Shown here one piece after another: positions 15,001 through 26,365 of a DNA stretch of 64,000 nt (positions are counted from its first letter, which is position 1; every line of letters begins with the position of its first letter). The stretch lies in contig NC_046674.1 of the NCBI RefSeq assembly GCF_003369915.1, positions 28,523,657-28,587,656 of the forward strand, read 5' to 3'. The notes beneath the pieces were generated by a model. The model was given only the letters and a program-made list of their open reading frames with translations. It ran no database searches and was not told where the DNA came from. This stretch comes from Drosophila miranda. Lineage: Eukaryota > Arthropoda > Insecta > Diptera > Drosophilidae. The position numbers and the translations under genes are program-made.

Positions 15001-18000
15001 CGCTGACCTTTCGCGGCGCCGTCTTCGAGGCCACCGAGATCCTCAAGAAGCATCGCTGCAATGATCCCATCTGCGACACTCACTTATGGAAGGTCAAGCA
15101 CGAGCTGGACATGTCACGGCTGCGAGTGCGCCAGCTGGAGAAGGTTATGGACAAGCACGGCATCAAGGCGCCGCAGCTGAGGTGAGTCTCCCAATCCCTT
15201 TCCAGCGATTACCCAATTACCCCATCTCCCAATACACCAGCGATCAGGCTCTATTCATCTGTTTTGCCATCTATCTTTTTTCGCTTCTGATTACAGGCTG
15301 GCTTCGTCATCGGATCTGCTGAACCATCATCATCTGAAGGAGCGACCGCCGCTGCTGGGAAACCTTAGTTTGGCTGCAAGCGCCCAAGATCTATACAGGT
15401 GGTAAGTTTTCTTTGTGCATGAGCCCCTTACTACCAGGCGGACTGGACCTCTAGGTCCTTCCCCATCCCATCCTGCACGCATCTGCACCTTCAGTTAGTC
15501 CTCCTATTCGCTGTCGTAATTAAATTAAGCAATTGCCTAAGATAACATTCCTGTCCGGTCCAGTTCGGTGTTTTTGTTCTTTCTGTAGTACTGGGAATGG
15601 GAATGGGACTCCGCTAATGATGTCTGGCAGCTGCTACACACAGCTCCCAACCCACAGCCCATCGCCCAGCACCCAGCACCCACTACCCGCATCCGCTTCC
15701 GCATCCACACCCTGGGGGCTGCTTTTCTCTGGTTGCTGCTTCTAATATAAATATATGGAAATGACTTTATTAAATTACTTTATCTCGGTTCCTGATTCGA
15801 TGTCGACCAACAGGCGAACACACAGACCTAGGGACGGGAGCGAGAACGAGAAGGAGAATGAGAACAGGAACAAGAGTACCTCACTGGTTATAGTCTTTAG
15901 TTATAGCACAATTTCCGACAGTTCCTGTTGTCATTCATTTGGTTAGTTCTCTCCTTCTATTTTCTATATGTATGTCCATGTGTGTGAGGAGAGTGTGTGT
16001 GTGTGGGTCCTTCCATTTGCATATCATTCACAATGGGGTTGAACGTACATACGGCTGGGCTTTTGGAGAAGGATGTGGAAACGTTTTACGACCCTTCATA
16101 CTGCACATTTCCTTCGTTGGCTCTAGTCCACTGTCATTCCCCCAATTAACAGATCAGGGAAGTGGCCTGGGCAGGGCAGTTCAGCCTGAATTTGCATCAA
16201 CATTTCCATCTCCATCAGAATCAGGAGCTCATCAGTGACCAGTGGCCGGTGGCCACAACCCGTACAAGTATATGTATTTGGTACCCCTAACCTAACGTTC
16301 GGTCGGTCATTCAGTCAGTCTGTCACTGTGTCAGTCAGTGAGTCAATCATTTACTCGTCCATTCCTGGCTAAAACCCCAGCCACAATGCACATAATCGTA
16401 CTCGTCTTCGTGCTCGTACTCGTACTCGTACTCGTATGGCGTGTATGGGTTGCACCTTTCACCCGCCCGACCCACTTCCGGTGACATATACTCGTATAGA
16501 CCCGCCAGCCCCCAACCGCAGTGCGAATATTACTTTTTGCCCTCTATACCCCGGCTCAGACCCCTCATTCTACCCTGTTCTTTTGAATGGAATTAGGGTG
16601 TTTATGGGCCGCAGCCCAAGGCAGCCACAGGCATCAGGCACCGAGCACCGGGCACCGAGCACGGGGCATCGGACAGCAGCTTTATCCTCAACCACACATT
16701 GTGATTATTTAGTTACTGGCCCCGGCAGGGCCAGGCGCCCGAGAGGATACGAGGATATCTATGGCATTTGCCTGGCAACAACAGATAAAACACAAGTTAA
16801 TTACCCTTTTTGGATTCTGGCCGGCATGTCCATATCCCTCCCGACAGCCATTAAACAAGGTGTATCGCCAGATGAAAGCTAACTTAATTATTGGCAGCAC
16901 TATAGGCCAGAGGTTTTTGTGGTTTAAAACATTTAAGCCAGGAAGCCGCTAGAACTGCTAGAACTGTAGCCGTAATTCCAAACAACTCGATTTACTTCGA
17001 TAAAAATGCAGTTCAAGATGGTAGGAACAAGTCGATTTGTATAACTCTGTCTACTTAAGAGTCGTATGGGTTGATTCACAGTGCTTCCTGTCCTCTTAAT
17101 AAAAATTGTAATTCTTTTCAATTAATGTCCGTGTGAAATCGAGCTGTTTCCAAATCCAATACGAGAGCGGACAGGAAATCGTTTGGTCTTGTGACTTATG
17201 GATTTCCATTTTGAATGCTAATCCAATAGGAAATTGAACACGTTTGAATTCAATTGGCAGGACTTTTGGAAATATTAGAAATATTTTCGCCTCTGAATCT
17301 GCCATGCAAAATGGTGCCTTCGATAATAATTAAGCGCCAATCACATGCCATCGCACAGCCGTGCAGGGCTCAAATTTCGAAATAAAATTACCGGAGATCC
17401 AACATTCAGTCGTAGGAGGCCGGGTTCAAAAACTCTCTTCTATTATTTGCAGCTTCGTTCTCTGGCAACAATTGCCAATCCGATTCGACTGGCAACAATT
17501 GCCGTATATTTTTGAAGTCGTTTAAACCGTGTAAACCGTAGACGTCCACATTTGTGGCTGCCAAAATATCTCTTTATTTACATATGTTTTGAGTGTATAG
17601 ATCTCGGAAAATGCGTTCAATACAAGCATTTTGCAAATCAACAATTCTGCTTAAAATTGTTTATTATCTATTATTCATTTATTATCATTATTATTATTAT
17701 TATTATTTGTAATTTGTAAAAAACTGAAGTTGATGTTACGCATTTCGAAAACGAAGCTCTGACAGTTTCCATGATGGCCATGCGGTACCAAGATCAGATA
17801 GTCCTGCCCTGGCTGGTAGAGACGTCCCGACTTTCCCGACTCCCCGCTCGTGTCATTTGCCTGTTCTGGTTGCATTGTCCTGTGGTACATGCATGTTTAG
17901 GATTCACACGGACGCACGGACCCGCACCAGCACCCGTACAGTCCGACATTTGCATTAATTACAGGCATGTAAACAGTCCGAGAGCTTTGCTAACCAAGAG

Positions 18001-19583
18001 TCCGAGTCTTTATGTCCGTGTTTGTCCGTGTCTGGTTAAGATCCGGATGCGGATGGAAGAGGTAGTTGGAGTGGGAGAGGGAGTGGAGGTGGGGGTACGT
18101 ACTATTTATGTATGTGCCATTCTCTGCGGTTGTGGCAGTCGTGCATTGTGCGTCGTGTCCCGTGCCCCGTGCCCCAAGCCCCATGCCCCACCGTTGTGTG
18201 TGCGTTATGGCGTGCCAAAGATTTATCCACCGCTGCGAATGGAATGGAAAGTTATTTATGTCGGCTTTTGTTGTTGGCCAAACAAAGCGTCGATGGAGGA
18301 GGCCCCTGTGCCTGTGCTATCCCATTCCAGATGCGACCAATTCGTATCGAGGAATCTCCGGCTGCCCGCAACGGCTCCTCCTCAGGCTCTGCCTCTTAGC
18401 AAGCACCTTTCTTGGGTGCACCCCATGCATGCTCATCATTATGGATGCTGCTGGAATCTGCTTTCAGCTCAGGTTTCTCGAGTTGACTTTTGGCCCCTTG
18501 ACTTTTTGGCTTTTATGTTGTCCGTCCTTACGCTTCTTAGGGGGAGGGGGGCCAGAGAGAACCAACTTTCCAGCAAATTGCGCAAATTAAGTTCGCGCGG
18601 AAAAGCGAGGGAAAATTTGCCTCAAATTTTAAAACAAAATACGAGTAAGGGTACGGGTACGGGTATGAGTTTCCCATTCATCTCATCTCGTCCCGTCAGT
18701 GGCTCGTTCGCCGGGGAAAACATGGAAAACACTTCAAAAAGTTCAACCCAAAAAGTCAGGCAACATGTGTTCCCTTTTTTTTACCATGGAGATGAGGTGG
18801 AAAGAGTTGGATAGCCCTTGGATGGGGCTGATCGTGTCACCCGCCCATCTCTAGCGCTCTAAGGGTTTCGGTTACCCATGGTCCCATTCCTCGTGAAAAC
18901 CCCCATTTGGATGATTCGCTTTTCGCATTTACTTTTTGGCACTAATTTATTTACATGCGAACCCTTGAGGGCTCCGCCCCCAATTGGACGCTGATTGATT
19001 GATGATGCTTTAGATCCTGGGCTTCCAATGTGGCCCTGTCCCCAAAGTACACCTATTGCTGGTTTTCCTACACCCATTCTCATTCCATTTCATTTCGATC
19101 TGTATATATACATACGCACACACATATGTACATCCATATGTATGTACATACAACCCCATCGTGCTCTCCCTCCTGTCTCATGAAGAGGGATGGCAGAAAG
19201 AGAGGGAGAGAGGGAGAGAGGCGTCTGCCTTGACACACATTCCCCCATTGTTTGTCGAACTGTGACTGGAACTGGGGGAAGCATAAAAACGGCCATAACA
19301 ATGAGAGTCTGATTACTATTTGTCACATTTTTTTTGTTTTTATTGGTTGGCAGGCTAATTAGCATAGTCCTGCCTGTCCCGGAACGCATGTCCTGCACCA
19401 CCGAGCCCCCCCTCCCAAACCCTTTAAGTGCACCATTTCTATTTAGCATGCATGCTTCGTATTAACCATTATCCATTAGCATCACCCCGAATACCCCACT
19501 AACTTTCTCGTGTGTACCATTTGCCCGTTGGATCCCGAAGGTCGTACAAGACGGAGGTCGCCGAGATGGAGACGGTGCTCTGA
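1..19583 (+). CDS. Nmdar2: NMDA-type glutamate receptor subunit 2 (3' part of gene)
   Basis: Coding exons: 1-82 (enters from the left), 11377-12148, 12717-12867, 13158-13751, 13858-14147, 14228-14380, 14442-14593, 14674-15181, 15297-15401 and probably 19541-19583. All have GT/AG borders and the phases join without a break, giving 949 residues in the window. Order: amino-terminal domain ([18 protein letters not shown] is nearly identical to vertebrate GluN2), S1 glutamate-binding half (13158-13751), M1, pore loop and M3 (13858-14147), S2 half (14228-14770), M4 (about 14850-14925) and a short cytoplasmic tail. The NMDA receptor is a synaptic calcium-permeable channel assembled with subunit 1. 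The pore loop reads VLFQAAVHV, with glutamine where vertebrate GluN2 has the N-site asparagine, and M3 reads IYTANLAAF rather than SYTANLAAF. The signal peptide and first exons lie left of the window. Confidence 0.95.
401..431. repeat. GGAAA-type purine repeat
   Basis: Imperfect tandem GGAAA units in the large Nmdar2 intron. Confidence 0.8.
3431..3475. repeat. 7-mer tandem repeat (TAATCCG/CAATCCG)
   Basis: About six tandem copies of a heptamer in which the first base alternates between T and C, inside the Nmdar2 intron. Heptamer minisatellites are less common than the dinucleotide repeats around it. Confidence 0.85.
5901..5926. repeat. GGGCC-type pentamer repeat
   Basis: Four to five copies of a GC-only pentamer (GGCCG/GGGCC) in the Nmdar2 intron; about 300 bp upstream of a second pentamer repeat. 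Confidence 0.8.
6192..6238. repeat. GGTGC pentamer repeat
   Basis: About eight nearly perfect tandem copies of GGTGC in the Nmdar2 intron. Confidence 0.9.
7147..7234. repeat. (CT)n and (GT)n microsatellites
   Basis: A CT run at 7147-7165 and a GT run at about 7217-7234, in the Nmdar2 intron. A CA run lies further on at 8841-8870. Confidence 0.85.
9619..9654. repeat. GTTGC/GTTAC pentamer repeat
   Basis: Three GTTGC units followed by three GTTAC units and a final GTTAT, in the Nmdar2 intron. The switch of repeat type part-way through suggests a point change followed by local expansion. Confidence 0.85.
10082..10145. repeat. ATCC/ATCT tetramer repeat
   Basis: Imperfect CCAT/CTAT tetranucleotide repeat in the Nmdar2 intron. 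Related CCAT-rich sequence continues to about 10265. Confidence 0.85.
15402..19540 (+). other. Last Nmdar2 intron (candidate)
   Basis: Starts with a strong GTAAGT donor at 15402; the frame would otherwise stop two residues later as ...LYRW. Ends with a weaker CGAAG acceptor. It contains short repeats (CTCGTA units at 16396-16437, TTA units at 17686-17707), a doubled palindrome GGCAACAATTGCC at about 17465 and 17491, and a 348-codon open frame at 17771-18814 of doubtful meaning. No clear gene is seen. Confidence 0.6.
19541..19583 (+). CDS. Nmdar2: Candidate terminal exon of Nmdar2 with PDZ ligand
   Basis: If the GTAAGT at 15402 is used, the codon begun as TG at 15400-15401 is completed by G at 19541. 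The frame then runs [14 protein letters not shown] and stops with TGA at 19581-19583. The end T-V-L fits a class I PDZ-binding motif ([ST]-x-hydrophobic), as expected for NMDA receptor subunit 2 tails, which end in ESDV in vertebrates. Only 14 codons are involved, the acceptor has a poor pyrimidine tract, and I could not check this against a cDNA. The alternative is intron retention ending ...LYRW. Confidence 0.55.
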
Positions 19584-22500
19584 AGCGTTCCAGCCAGAGG
19601 AGAGGCGGACAGATCGCAGCTGGAATTAAGGCTGGAAGCTGGGCTCTGGAAGCGCCGCACTGGGGGACTGCAGCTAGACCTGTTTCCAGAGTGCGTTTTC
19701 CAATGCGTTCCAATAAGCACGCACACAAACACACCATACGTAGCCACAAGTTTTTTTACAGTTACTCGAGAACATTCGCCTCACAGCGCCCCCGGCCAAC
19801 CGGCGCTTGGAGGGCGGGTGCCCCTGCCTAATCAAAATCAATGTTTCAAATAATATGTAAACTGAAAGCTTTTTAAAAGTTAAAGAATATCGGAGGAATA
19901 ACCAAATAAAATGAGCACGAGAAAGAGAAAGAAATTGAAAGAAAAAGAAAACCCGAAGCGCCTCACACAAGCCAAAGTTGCACAAAATAAAAGCCAAGCC
20001 AAAAATTCAAAGATTGTAAAAAGTAAAGCCAAAAACTAACTAAACATTAAACTAACAGTTAGAGCAGCAGCACTTCATACAAATAAGTTTTAATAAAGAG
20101 AGAGCGGCGCTCCAGGAAAGAGAACAAAAAGAGAAGAAAATAGAAAGCGCAGAGAACAGAAGAGAAGAGAAACGAAGAAAGGGCGAAGTCAACCGTTACT
20201 TTTTGGGCGATTGAACTTGTGAAATGTTAACAATGAGATAAAGAGAGCAGGCAGAGAGTAGAGAGAGCAATGAGCGAGAGTCAGATGTGACCTACACGTG
20301 AATAAATTTTCTATATAATTCGTTTAATTGTTTGTGATTGTTGTTTTCGGTTGTTGGTTTTATTCATTTTTTTTTTATAATTAATATTTATACTCAACTA
20401 GGCGTATAGCTAATTATGTCTATATATATACATATATACATATGTATGTATGTAGGTATGCATACAAAAGAGATGGGCGGTACAGCCCCAGGTGCAGCCC
20501 CAGCATAATACTATATACACCTTAAAATATTTATATGTATATTTACCTTGCTATTATTACGACGATATAAATGTTATTGCATGTACACGTACATATACAC
20601 ATATACATACATATGCATATACACATGGAAGAAATCCAACCAATATACCATACAAACATATGTATAGTTAAATATATACATAGTACATACATATATATTT
20701 TTACTGATTTTGCTTAGGTGCCGCTGCCACAAAGAGAAGGAGAATAAAAATAAAATAAAATGTAAAAGAGGTTCGAGTCTCACTAGGAGATAATAACGAA
20801 TCACGAAACACGGACTAGGCGCTTCCCCTTAAGTTGCTTGCCCTTCCGCTTCGCTAGAACTTTCATTTCGCTTGCTCGTCTAAGAGGACCCCGCCCCCTG
20901 TCTAACCGCATCAGCCACCCCCTTGTACCGCGCTTAAAGCTAAACTAAATGCGAAATTCTGCTTTATAATTCAACTCTTGTGTGTGGTGTGTGGTTGAAA
21001 GTTAATGCCACCACCCAGGTGTGATTATGTCTGTATACAGGGTGAGGCATTCATGTTGTGTTGTGAGTGCTCTTTGGAAAGAAAGTACTCGTACTTACAT
21101 ATGTATGTACATATGATGTATAATAAACAGAATGTAAGGCAGTCCCAGAGCGGTAGTGGCTTGCATTCCGACATATACATACATATGTACATACATACAT
21201 ATGTACATATAGTATCTTGTTCCAGGCCGCTCACTCACACGTTTTCGAGCACACACACTCTCTTACTCATGCACACACGCAAACACAAAACCCACTCCCC
21301 CCCCCCCCCCACCCACCCCTCTCACACACACACACACACACACTTGAATAAGAAAGAGATGCAAAATATTTATAAATTATTCTTGTGGATGGACTAAACG
21401 TGCTTAAATCCAAACTAAAGTAAAAACTCGAAAATCGAATTAAATGTGTACAAAAAGTTAAACGATTAAATGGATTAACTAATCAAGTCGATAAATATAC
21501 ACGCCACTCACAGAACTAAACGAGAGCTAAATAATGAGAACTTCCAAAGAAGTAACGAGATAACTGTCTGTTTTGTGTTGATATTCGTTTATATGTATGT
21601 ATGTGTCTTCTAAGTGTTTAGCGAGGAGTATATTCCTAACCGAAAAAAAAACAAAAAAGTAAAAAAACAAATGAGAAAACAAAAACATAAAAAAGAGTAT
21701 ATGTATGTATGTACGGTTGTCTACTTAACGAGCAAAATTAAATGATACAGTTATAAGTCGGTGTGAATATCCTTCCCCCCGTCCCATGCCTCACAGACAC
21801 ACACAAACCCCTTCCCACTAATTACCATCTGATGAAAAAAACTTTAAATACAAATAACAAATAACGCGCGTATATGCATGAATGTGTATTCATACATATA
21901 TGTATGTATGCGTGTGCTTCTTTGAGACTCCTTGTTTGATGCCATCTCTGTTCAATTATACATACATAGGTCGTTAGGCAACGGCAAACGAATAAGTAGT
22001 TGAACTGGACTATTAATATTCTGTTAAATATATGTACTTGCGTTATTGGTTCCATTCCCCCCACTTTCCGTTCAAAACGATAAGAGGAGAGAACGAAACA
22101 GCAACAACACAAGAGACTCGACAAACGAACTGGACGAAACGGACAAACAGCAAACAGCAAAAAAGCAAAAGCAAACAATGTTAACAGCCAAAAACCAGAA
22201 AGAAAAAGAGATGGAGAGAGAGAGAGAGAGAGAGAGGGAAACTTATTGAGTTTTATTTGCAAAAGAGTGATTTTTTGTAGTGAAAATATTTTATACACAC
22301 GTTACGGATGGATTGTATGGATCGGAGGAGGGGAGAACATAGCGAAATGTTAATTATTACGTATATGTATATATTTTTTAAGACAAATTGTTCAGATTTA
22401 TTATACGAGTAATAACAAAAAGTAAAACAAAACAACAACAACAACAACAACAAGAACAAAACCGATGAAAAACAATGCGGCCAACAACAATTTAGTGTTA

Positions 22501-23130
22501 AAAAAAAGCCAACAAACAAATGGCAGCTGAGGTGGCAGATGGCTGCAGAAAGGAGAAGCACGAGAGGGAAGAGAAAACAAACCTTTACGGACAAATTAAA
22601 ACAAGTAAAACAAGTTAACATTACATTGTATAAGTAGTTAGTAATTTAAAACTAAACCCGAAAAATAAGCTAAAAGTCACGAAAAATTATACTAAACCAA
22701 CAAAAAAAAACAAACAAACAAAAAACAAAACGGTTTATGTATACAAACGATGTTTTTTTATTATTATTAATGTTGTTAAGTTACGATAAAGATAAAGAAT
22801 AATTGTACGGCCGAAGCCAGAATACACCCACAATACAACACTCGCAGTCATGCTCACCCACACCCATACATAAGAACACCCAAAAAACGAGTGCATTTTG
22901 TTAGATGTTAAACATAAAAAAAATGGAAATCGAAATAAATTTTTAAATGTCAGGTATCTCTTCAAGCATAACGAATAACGAAGGAAAGAGATATAAATCT
23001 AAATCTAAATGACAAAATAAAGGAAATAAGCGAAGAGATCGCATTTCAAGTTACTAAAAAAACACACACACACAATTTTTTAACCAAGCCAGAAGTGAAC
23101 GAACAAATATTCACGTACATAAACTAAGCA
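19584..23130 (+). other. Probable long 3' UTR of Nmdar2
   Basis: From about 19850 to 23100 the + strand is strongly enriched in A (runs such as AAAACAAAAC, GAGAAAG, AACAACAAC) with little matching T. It holds many ATGTATGTACATA blocks, a GA run at 22209-22237, an AAC run at 22430-22455, a C run at about 21298-21310 followed by CA repeats, and several AATAAA hexamers. Such strand asymmetry is typical of long fly 3' UTRs. No gene is seen on either strand. The end is not defined by sequence. Confidence 0.5.
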
Positions 23131-23879
23131 AATTTTCATTGCAGGCCAGCTGAATGTGTGGAATATGCAAACATTGTTGTGGTAGTTACCGAAGGCGAGG
23201 AAACATACACGTAAATTAAAATATAAACAAACCAACTTGCAATAAATGTGTATACCTTACGAGTTTTCGGCTTTTTGTGGGGCCGAGTTTTAGAAAATTG
23301 CCTGTTGCGTGCATGTTTCCCAAAATGCGACCGACTCGAAAACATTTTGCTGTTGTTTTCTGTTGTGTGTCTGCTGCTTCCCGCAATGAGAAATCTAATT
23401 TAAAAGATACCAAATTTTAAATTATGGAGTTTTTTGACTTCCCCTCACGTGCGGGAAAGACTCCGAGGCACTTGGGACGGGGGATGCCATGCGGCAGCGT
23501 CCGATACGCAATTTTGTGGCGGAAATACTGAATGTCAAAAGCCTTTGGGATAGAGAGAGGTTACATAACACGCAATTCTAGGGTCCAACACTTCGGCTAA
23601 GATCTGAGACCGATTTTGGATAATTCTCAATTTATTTCCTCAGCCGAGATCGGAACTTAAACGTGAAGCCTTGGTGGGAAAATGCAGATGATACTCCCGT
23701 AGCAGGCACACGCTGTTTCTTTGAATATTTTTTCGCTTAGAAAGTCGCACTGAGGTGATATCTTAAAAATTCAAATTTGGCTCCCAGTTTCATAGTAGCC
23801 AGCCTTTAACACACACACACTTTGGCTTTTAAATGCTTTAACTATCGATACTTCTATCGAAGAAGTGCCATCACATCCT
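23131..23879. other. Intergenic spacer left of the repeat array
   Basis: AT-rich spacer between the presumed Nmdar2 3' end and the array. No gene recognised. It contains a short CA run near 23810 and a copy of TATCGATA-like sequence at about 23844. Confidence 0.5.
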
Positions 23880-24120
23880 ATTTGTTTGACCTATTTTGCT
23901 AAAACCTTGTTTTAGACAAAATACAAGAAAAGCAAGGACTAAAAACTAGCCAGTTAAGTAGAAAATTGTTTCATCAATGGGCTAAAATTATGTGGGCATG
24001 GCTAAATATTATATATAGCTGAGAGTATTCCACGGAAGATTAAAAACGAGGAATATATATAATAGAACTTGAATTTGGCAGTATATTTACGGTATATTTT
24101 GAAAATGAGGTGGTATGTTA
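23880..24120. repeat. Diverged left-flank copy of the array unit
   Basis: Shares with the 564-bp units the stretch with ACAATAAAAGCAAGGACTAA-like sequence, the TGTGGGCATGGCTAAATATT box and the GGTATATTT boxes, but is clearly diverged. It is closer to the sta promoter copy at 26090-26330 than to the array units, since both keep AAAAACGAGGAATAT followed by AGAACTTGAATT. Confidence 0.75.
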
Positions 24121-25632
24121 CGGTGCTGTTCTGAGGGTCATACTGTAGAAATACTGGTTTTCGCCGCGCTCCCATGGTATTTTTGTCAATTTCATCAATC
24201 TATTAATTTAATTTTCAATGTTATATAAAAATCCAATAAATGCAAGTATTTCGAATAGGCCAATCATGTATAGAATTGATTCATCAATCGTACAAAATTG
24301 AGTGGGCATGGCTAAATATTCCATATAGATAGTATTATTCAACGGAACAAAGAATTGGTCGTTTTTTGAATCGAATTTGAGTTCGCCGCAGTTCGCCGCA
24401 GTTTCGCTTTAGCAACAATGAGTCTCGTTCCATACACAATGTTGCACATTCCATACACACTGTTGCGGCAACATTTACTTGAAAACCGTGTTTTAGTCAA
24501 AATACAATAAAAGCAAGGACTAAAAACTAACCAATTGTGTAGAAAATTGATTCATTAATTATAAAATTATGTGGGCATAGATAAAGGCCCGGTTGACAAC
24601 ATTTAAATCCTTGTCGCTCACATTCAAAAAAGTTCGATTTGGCGCGCTACACTCGGTATATTTTTCAAATGAGACCGTATATTTCGGTGCTGTTCTGAGG
24701 GTCATACTGTAGATATACTGGTTTTCGCCGCGCTACCATGGTATTTTTGTCAATTTCATCAATCTATTAATTTAATTTTCAATGTTATATAAAAATCCAA
24801 TAAATGCAAGTATTTCGAATAGTCCAATCATGTATAGAATTGATTCATCAATCGTACAAAATTGAGTGGGCATGGCTAAATATTCCATATAGATAGTATT
24901 ATTCAACGGAACAAAGAATTGGTCGTTTTTTGAATCGAATTTGAGTTCGCCGCAGTTCGCCGCAGTTTCGCTTTAGCAACAATGAGTCTCGTTCCATACA
25001 CAATGTTGCACATTCCATACACACTGTTGCGGCAACATTTACTTGAAAACCGTGTTTTAGTCAAAATACAATAAAAGCAAGGACTAAAAACTAACCAATT
25101 GTGTAGAAAATTGATTCATTAATTATAAAATTATGTGGGCATAGATAAAGGCCCGGTTGACAACATTTAAATCCTTGTCGCTCACATTCAAAAAAGTTCG
25201 ATTTGGCGCGCTACACTCGGTATATTTTTCAAATGAGACCGTATATTTCGGTGCTGTTCTGAGGGTCATACTGTAGATATACTGGTTTTCGCCGCGCTAC
25301 CATGGTATTTTTGTCAATTTCATCAATCTATTCATTTAATTTTCAATGTTGTATAAAAATCCAATAAATGCAAGTATTTCGAATAGTCCAATCATGTATA
25401 GAATTGATTCATCAATCGTACAAAACTGAGTGGGCATGGCTAAATATTCCATATAGATAGTATTATTCAACGGAACAAAGAATTGGTCGTTTTTTGAATC
25501 GAATTTGAGTTCGCCGCAGTTCGCCGCAGTTTCGCTTTAGCAACAATGAGTCTCGTTCCATACACAATGTTGCACATTCCATACACACTGTTGCGGCAAC
25601 ATTTACTTGAAACCCGTATTTTAGTCAAAATA
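24121..25632. repeat. Tandem array, 564-bp unit, about 2.7 copies
   Basis: Unit starts at CGGTGCTGTTCTGAGGGTCA fall at 24121, 24685 and 25249, exactly 564 bp apart. The third unit stops matching near 25632. By eye the first two units differ at only about three or four positions and the third at a handful more, so duplication is recent or the copies are being homogenised. Each full unit contains an internal doublet AGTTCGCCGC, an ACAATGTTGC/TGTTGCGGCAACA near-palindrome, and a block with GGTATATTT boxes followed by GGGTCATACTG. That last sequence is one base from the fly core promoter motif 1 (GGTCACACTG). Confidence 0.93.
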
Positions 25633-26235
25633 AATTACGTAAAGGTAATTAAAAGAAGCAATCTTGTAGAAAATGCATTTGTCTATGGGATAAAGCTAAG
25701 TGGGCATCTATAGCTTGAAATATAGGCAATACCCGATTCGCCGCAGTTTCGCTTTTGCAACAATGAGTCCCATTCCATACACAAACATGTTGCTAATTCC
25801 ATGCACACATACCCTGGGGGAAATGGATGTTATAGAATTGAGGAAATGTTTGTCATCGCAGGCTCAGTAGGTATCAGGATCGACATAAATATATACAAGA
25901 TACTAATAATACACATGAATAAGTCAAAAACATATCAATTTGAGAAAAGGTCTTAATAAATTTCGTTTGATCTACATATAAAATTAACGAAATAGGGTGC
26001 ACAAAGACCTATACACGCATCATGTCACCAAATACTAGCAACACTGCGACTGTTTTTTTTTGTTGAACTTTTTCACTTAAACCTTTTTTTACAATAAATA
26101 CAATAAAAGCAAGGATTAAAAGCTATCCAATCTTGTAGAAAATTTATTCATCAATGGGCTAAAATTATGTGGGCACGGCTAAATGTTCCATATACCTACT
26201 AATATTCGACGGAATATCAAAAACGAGGAATATGC
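25633..26235. repeat. Diverged right flank of the array
   Basis: Contains a short diverged copy of the CGCCGCAGTTTCGCTTT / CAACAATGAGTC block at about 25737-25805. From about 26090 it has a longer diverged copy of the ACAATAAAAGCAAGGA through TGTGGGCA(T/C)GGCTAAAT segment, which runs directly into the sta promoter. It connects the array to the promoter without a boundary. Confidence 0.7.
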
Positions 26236-26365
26236 AAAATAGAACTTGAATTCGTCAGTATATTTACGGTATATTTTCAAATGAGAAGGTATATATCGGT
26301 ATATTTCCGAGAGTCGGACCGTATGTGTTTCATCGATACCTCCGCGATAACACAGTTTCTCCGCC
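26236..26365 (+). promoter_or_regulatory. sta promoter with GGTATATTT boxes and a DRE
   Basis: Four TATATTT/TATATAT boxes spaced 15-20 bp apart (CAGTATATTTACGGTATATT, then AAGGTATATATCGGTATATT) resemble Drosophila core promoter motif 6 (KTYRGTATWTTT). They are followed by ATCGATA at 26332-26338, the core of the DREF-binding element TATCGATA. Start of transcription is probably near the pyrimidine run TTTCTCC at about 26357, compatible with the TCT initiator of ribosomal protein genes. A donor GTGAGT at 26397 would end a short non-coding first exon, and the acceptor CAG ends at 26623. Confidence 0.7.

Noticed and set aside
15402-15407. Reading the Nmdar2 coding region as ending with TAA at 15402-15405 (...LYRW)
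   Set aside because: The stop lies inside a strong GTAAGT donor and the spliced alternative restores a PDZ ligand; kept only as a possible intron-retention isoform.
24121-25632. CRISPR-like or coding tandem repeat
   Set aside because: Units are 564 bp, directly adjacent, AT-rich and without long open frames; this is eukaryotic tandem duplication.
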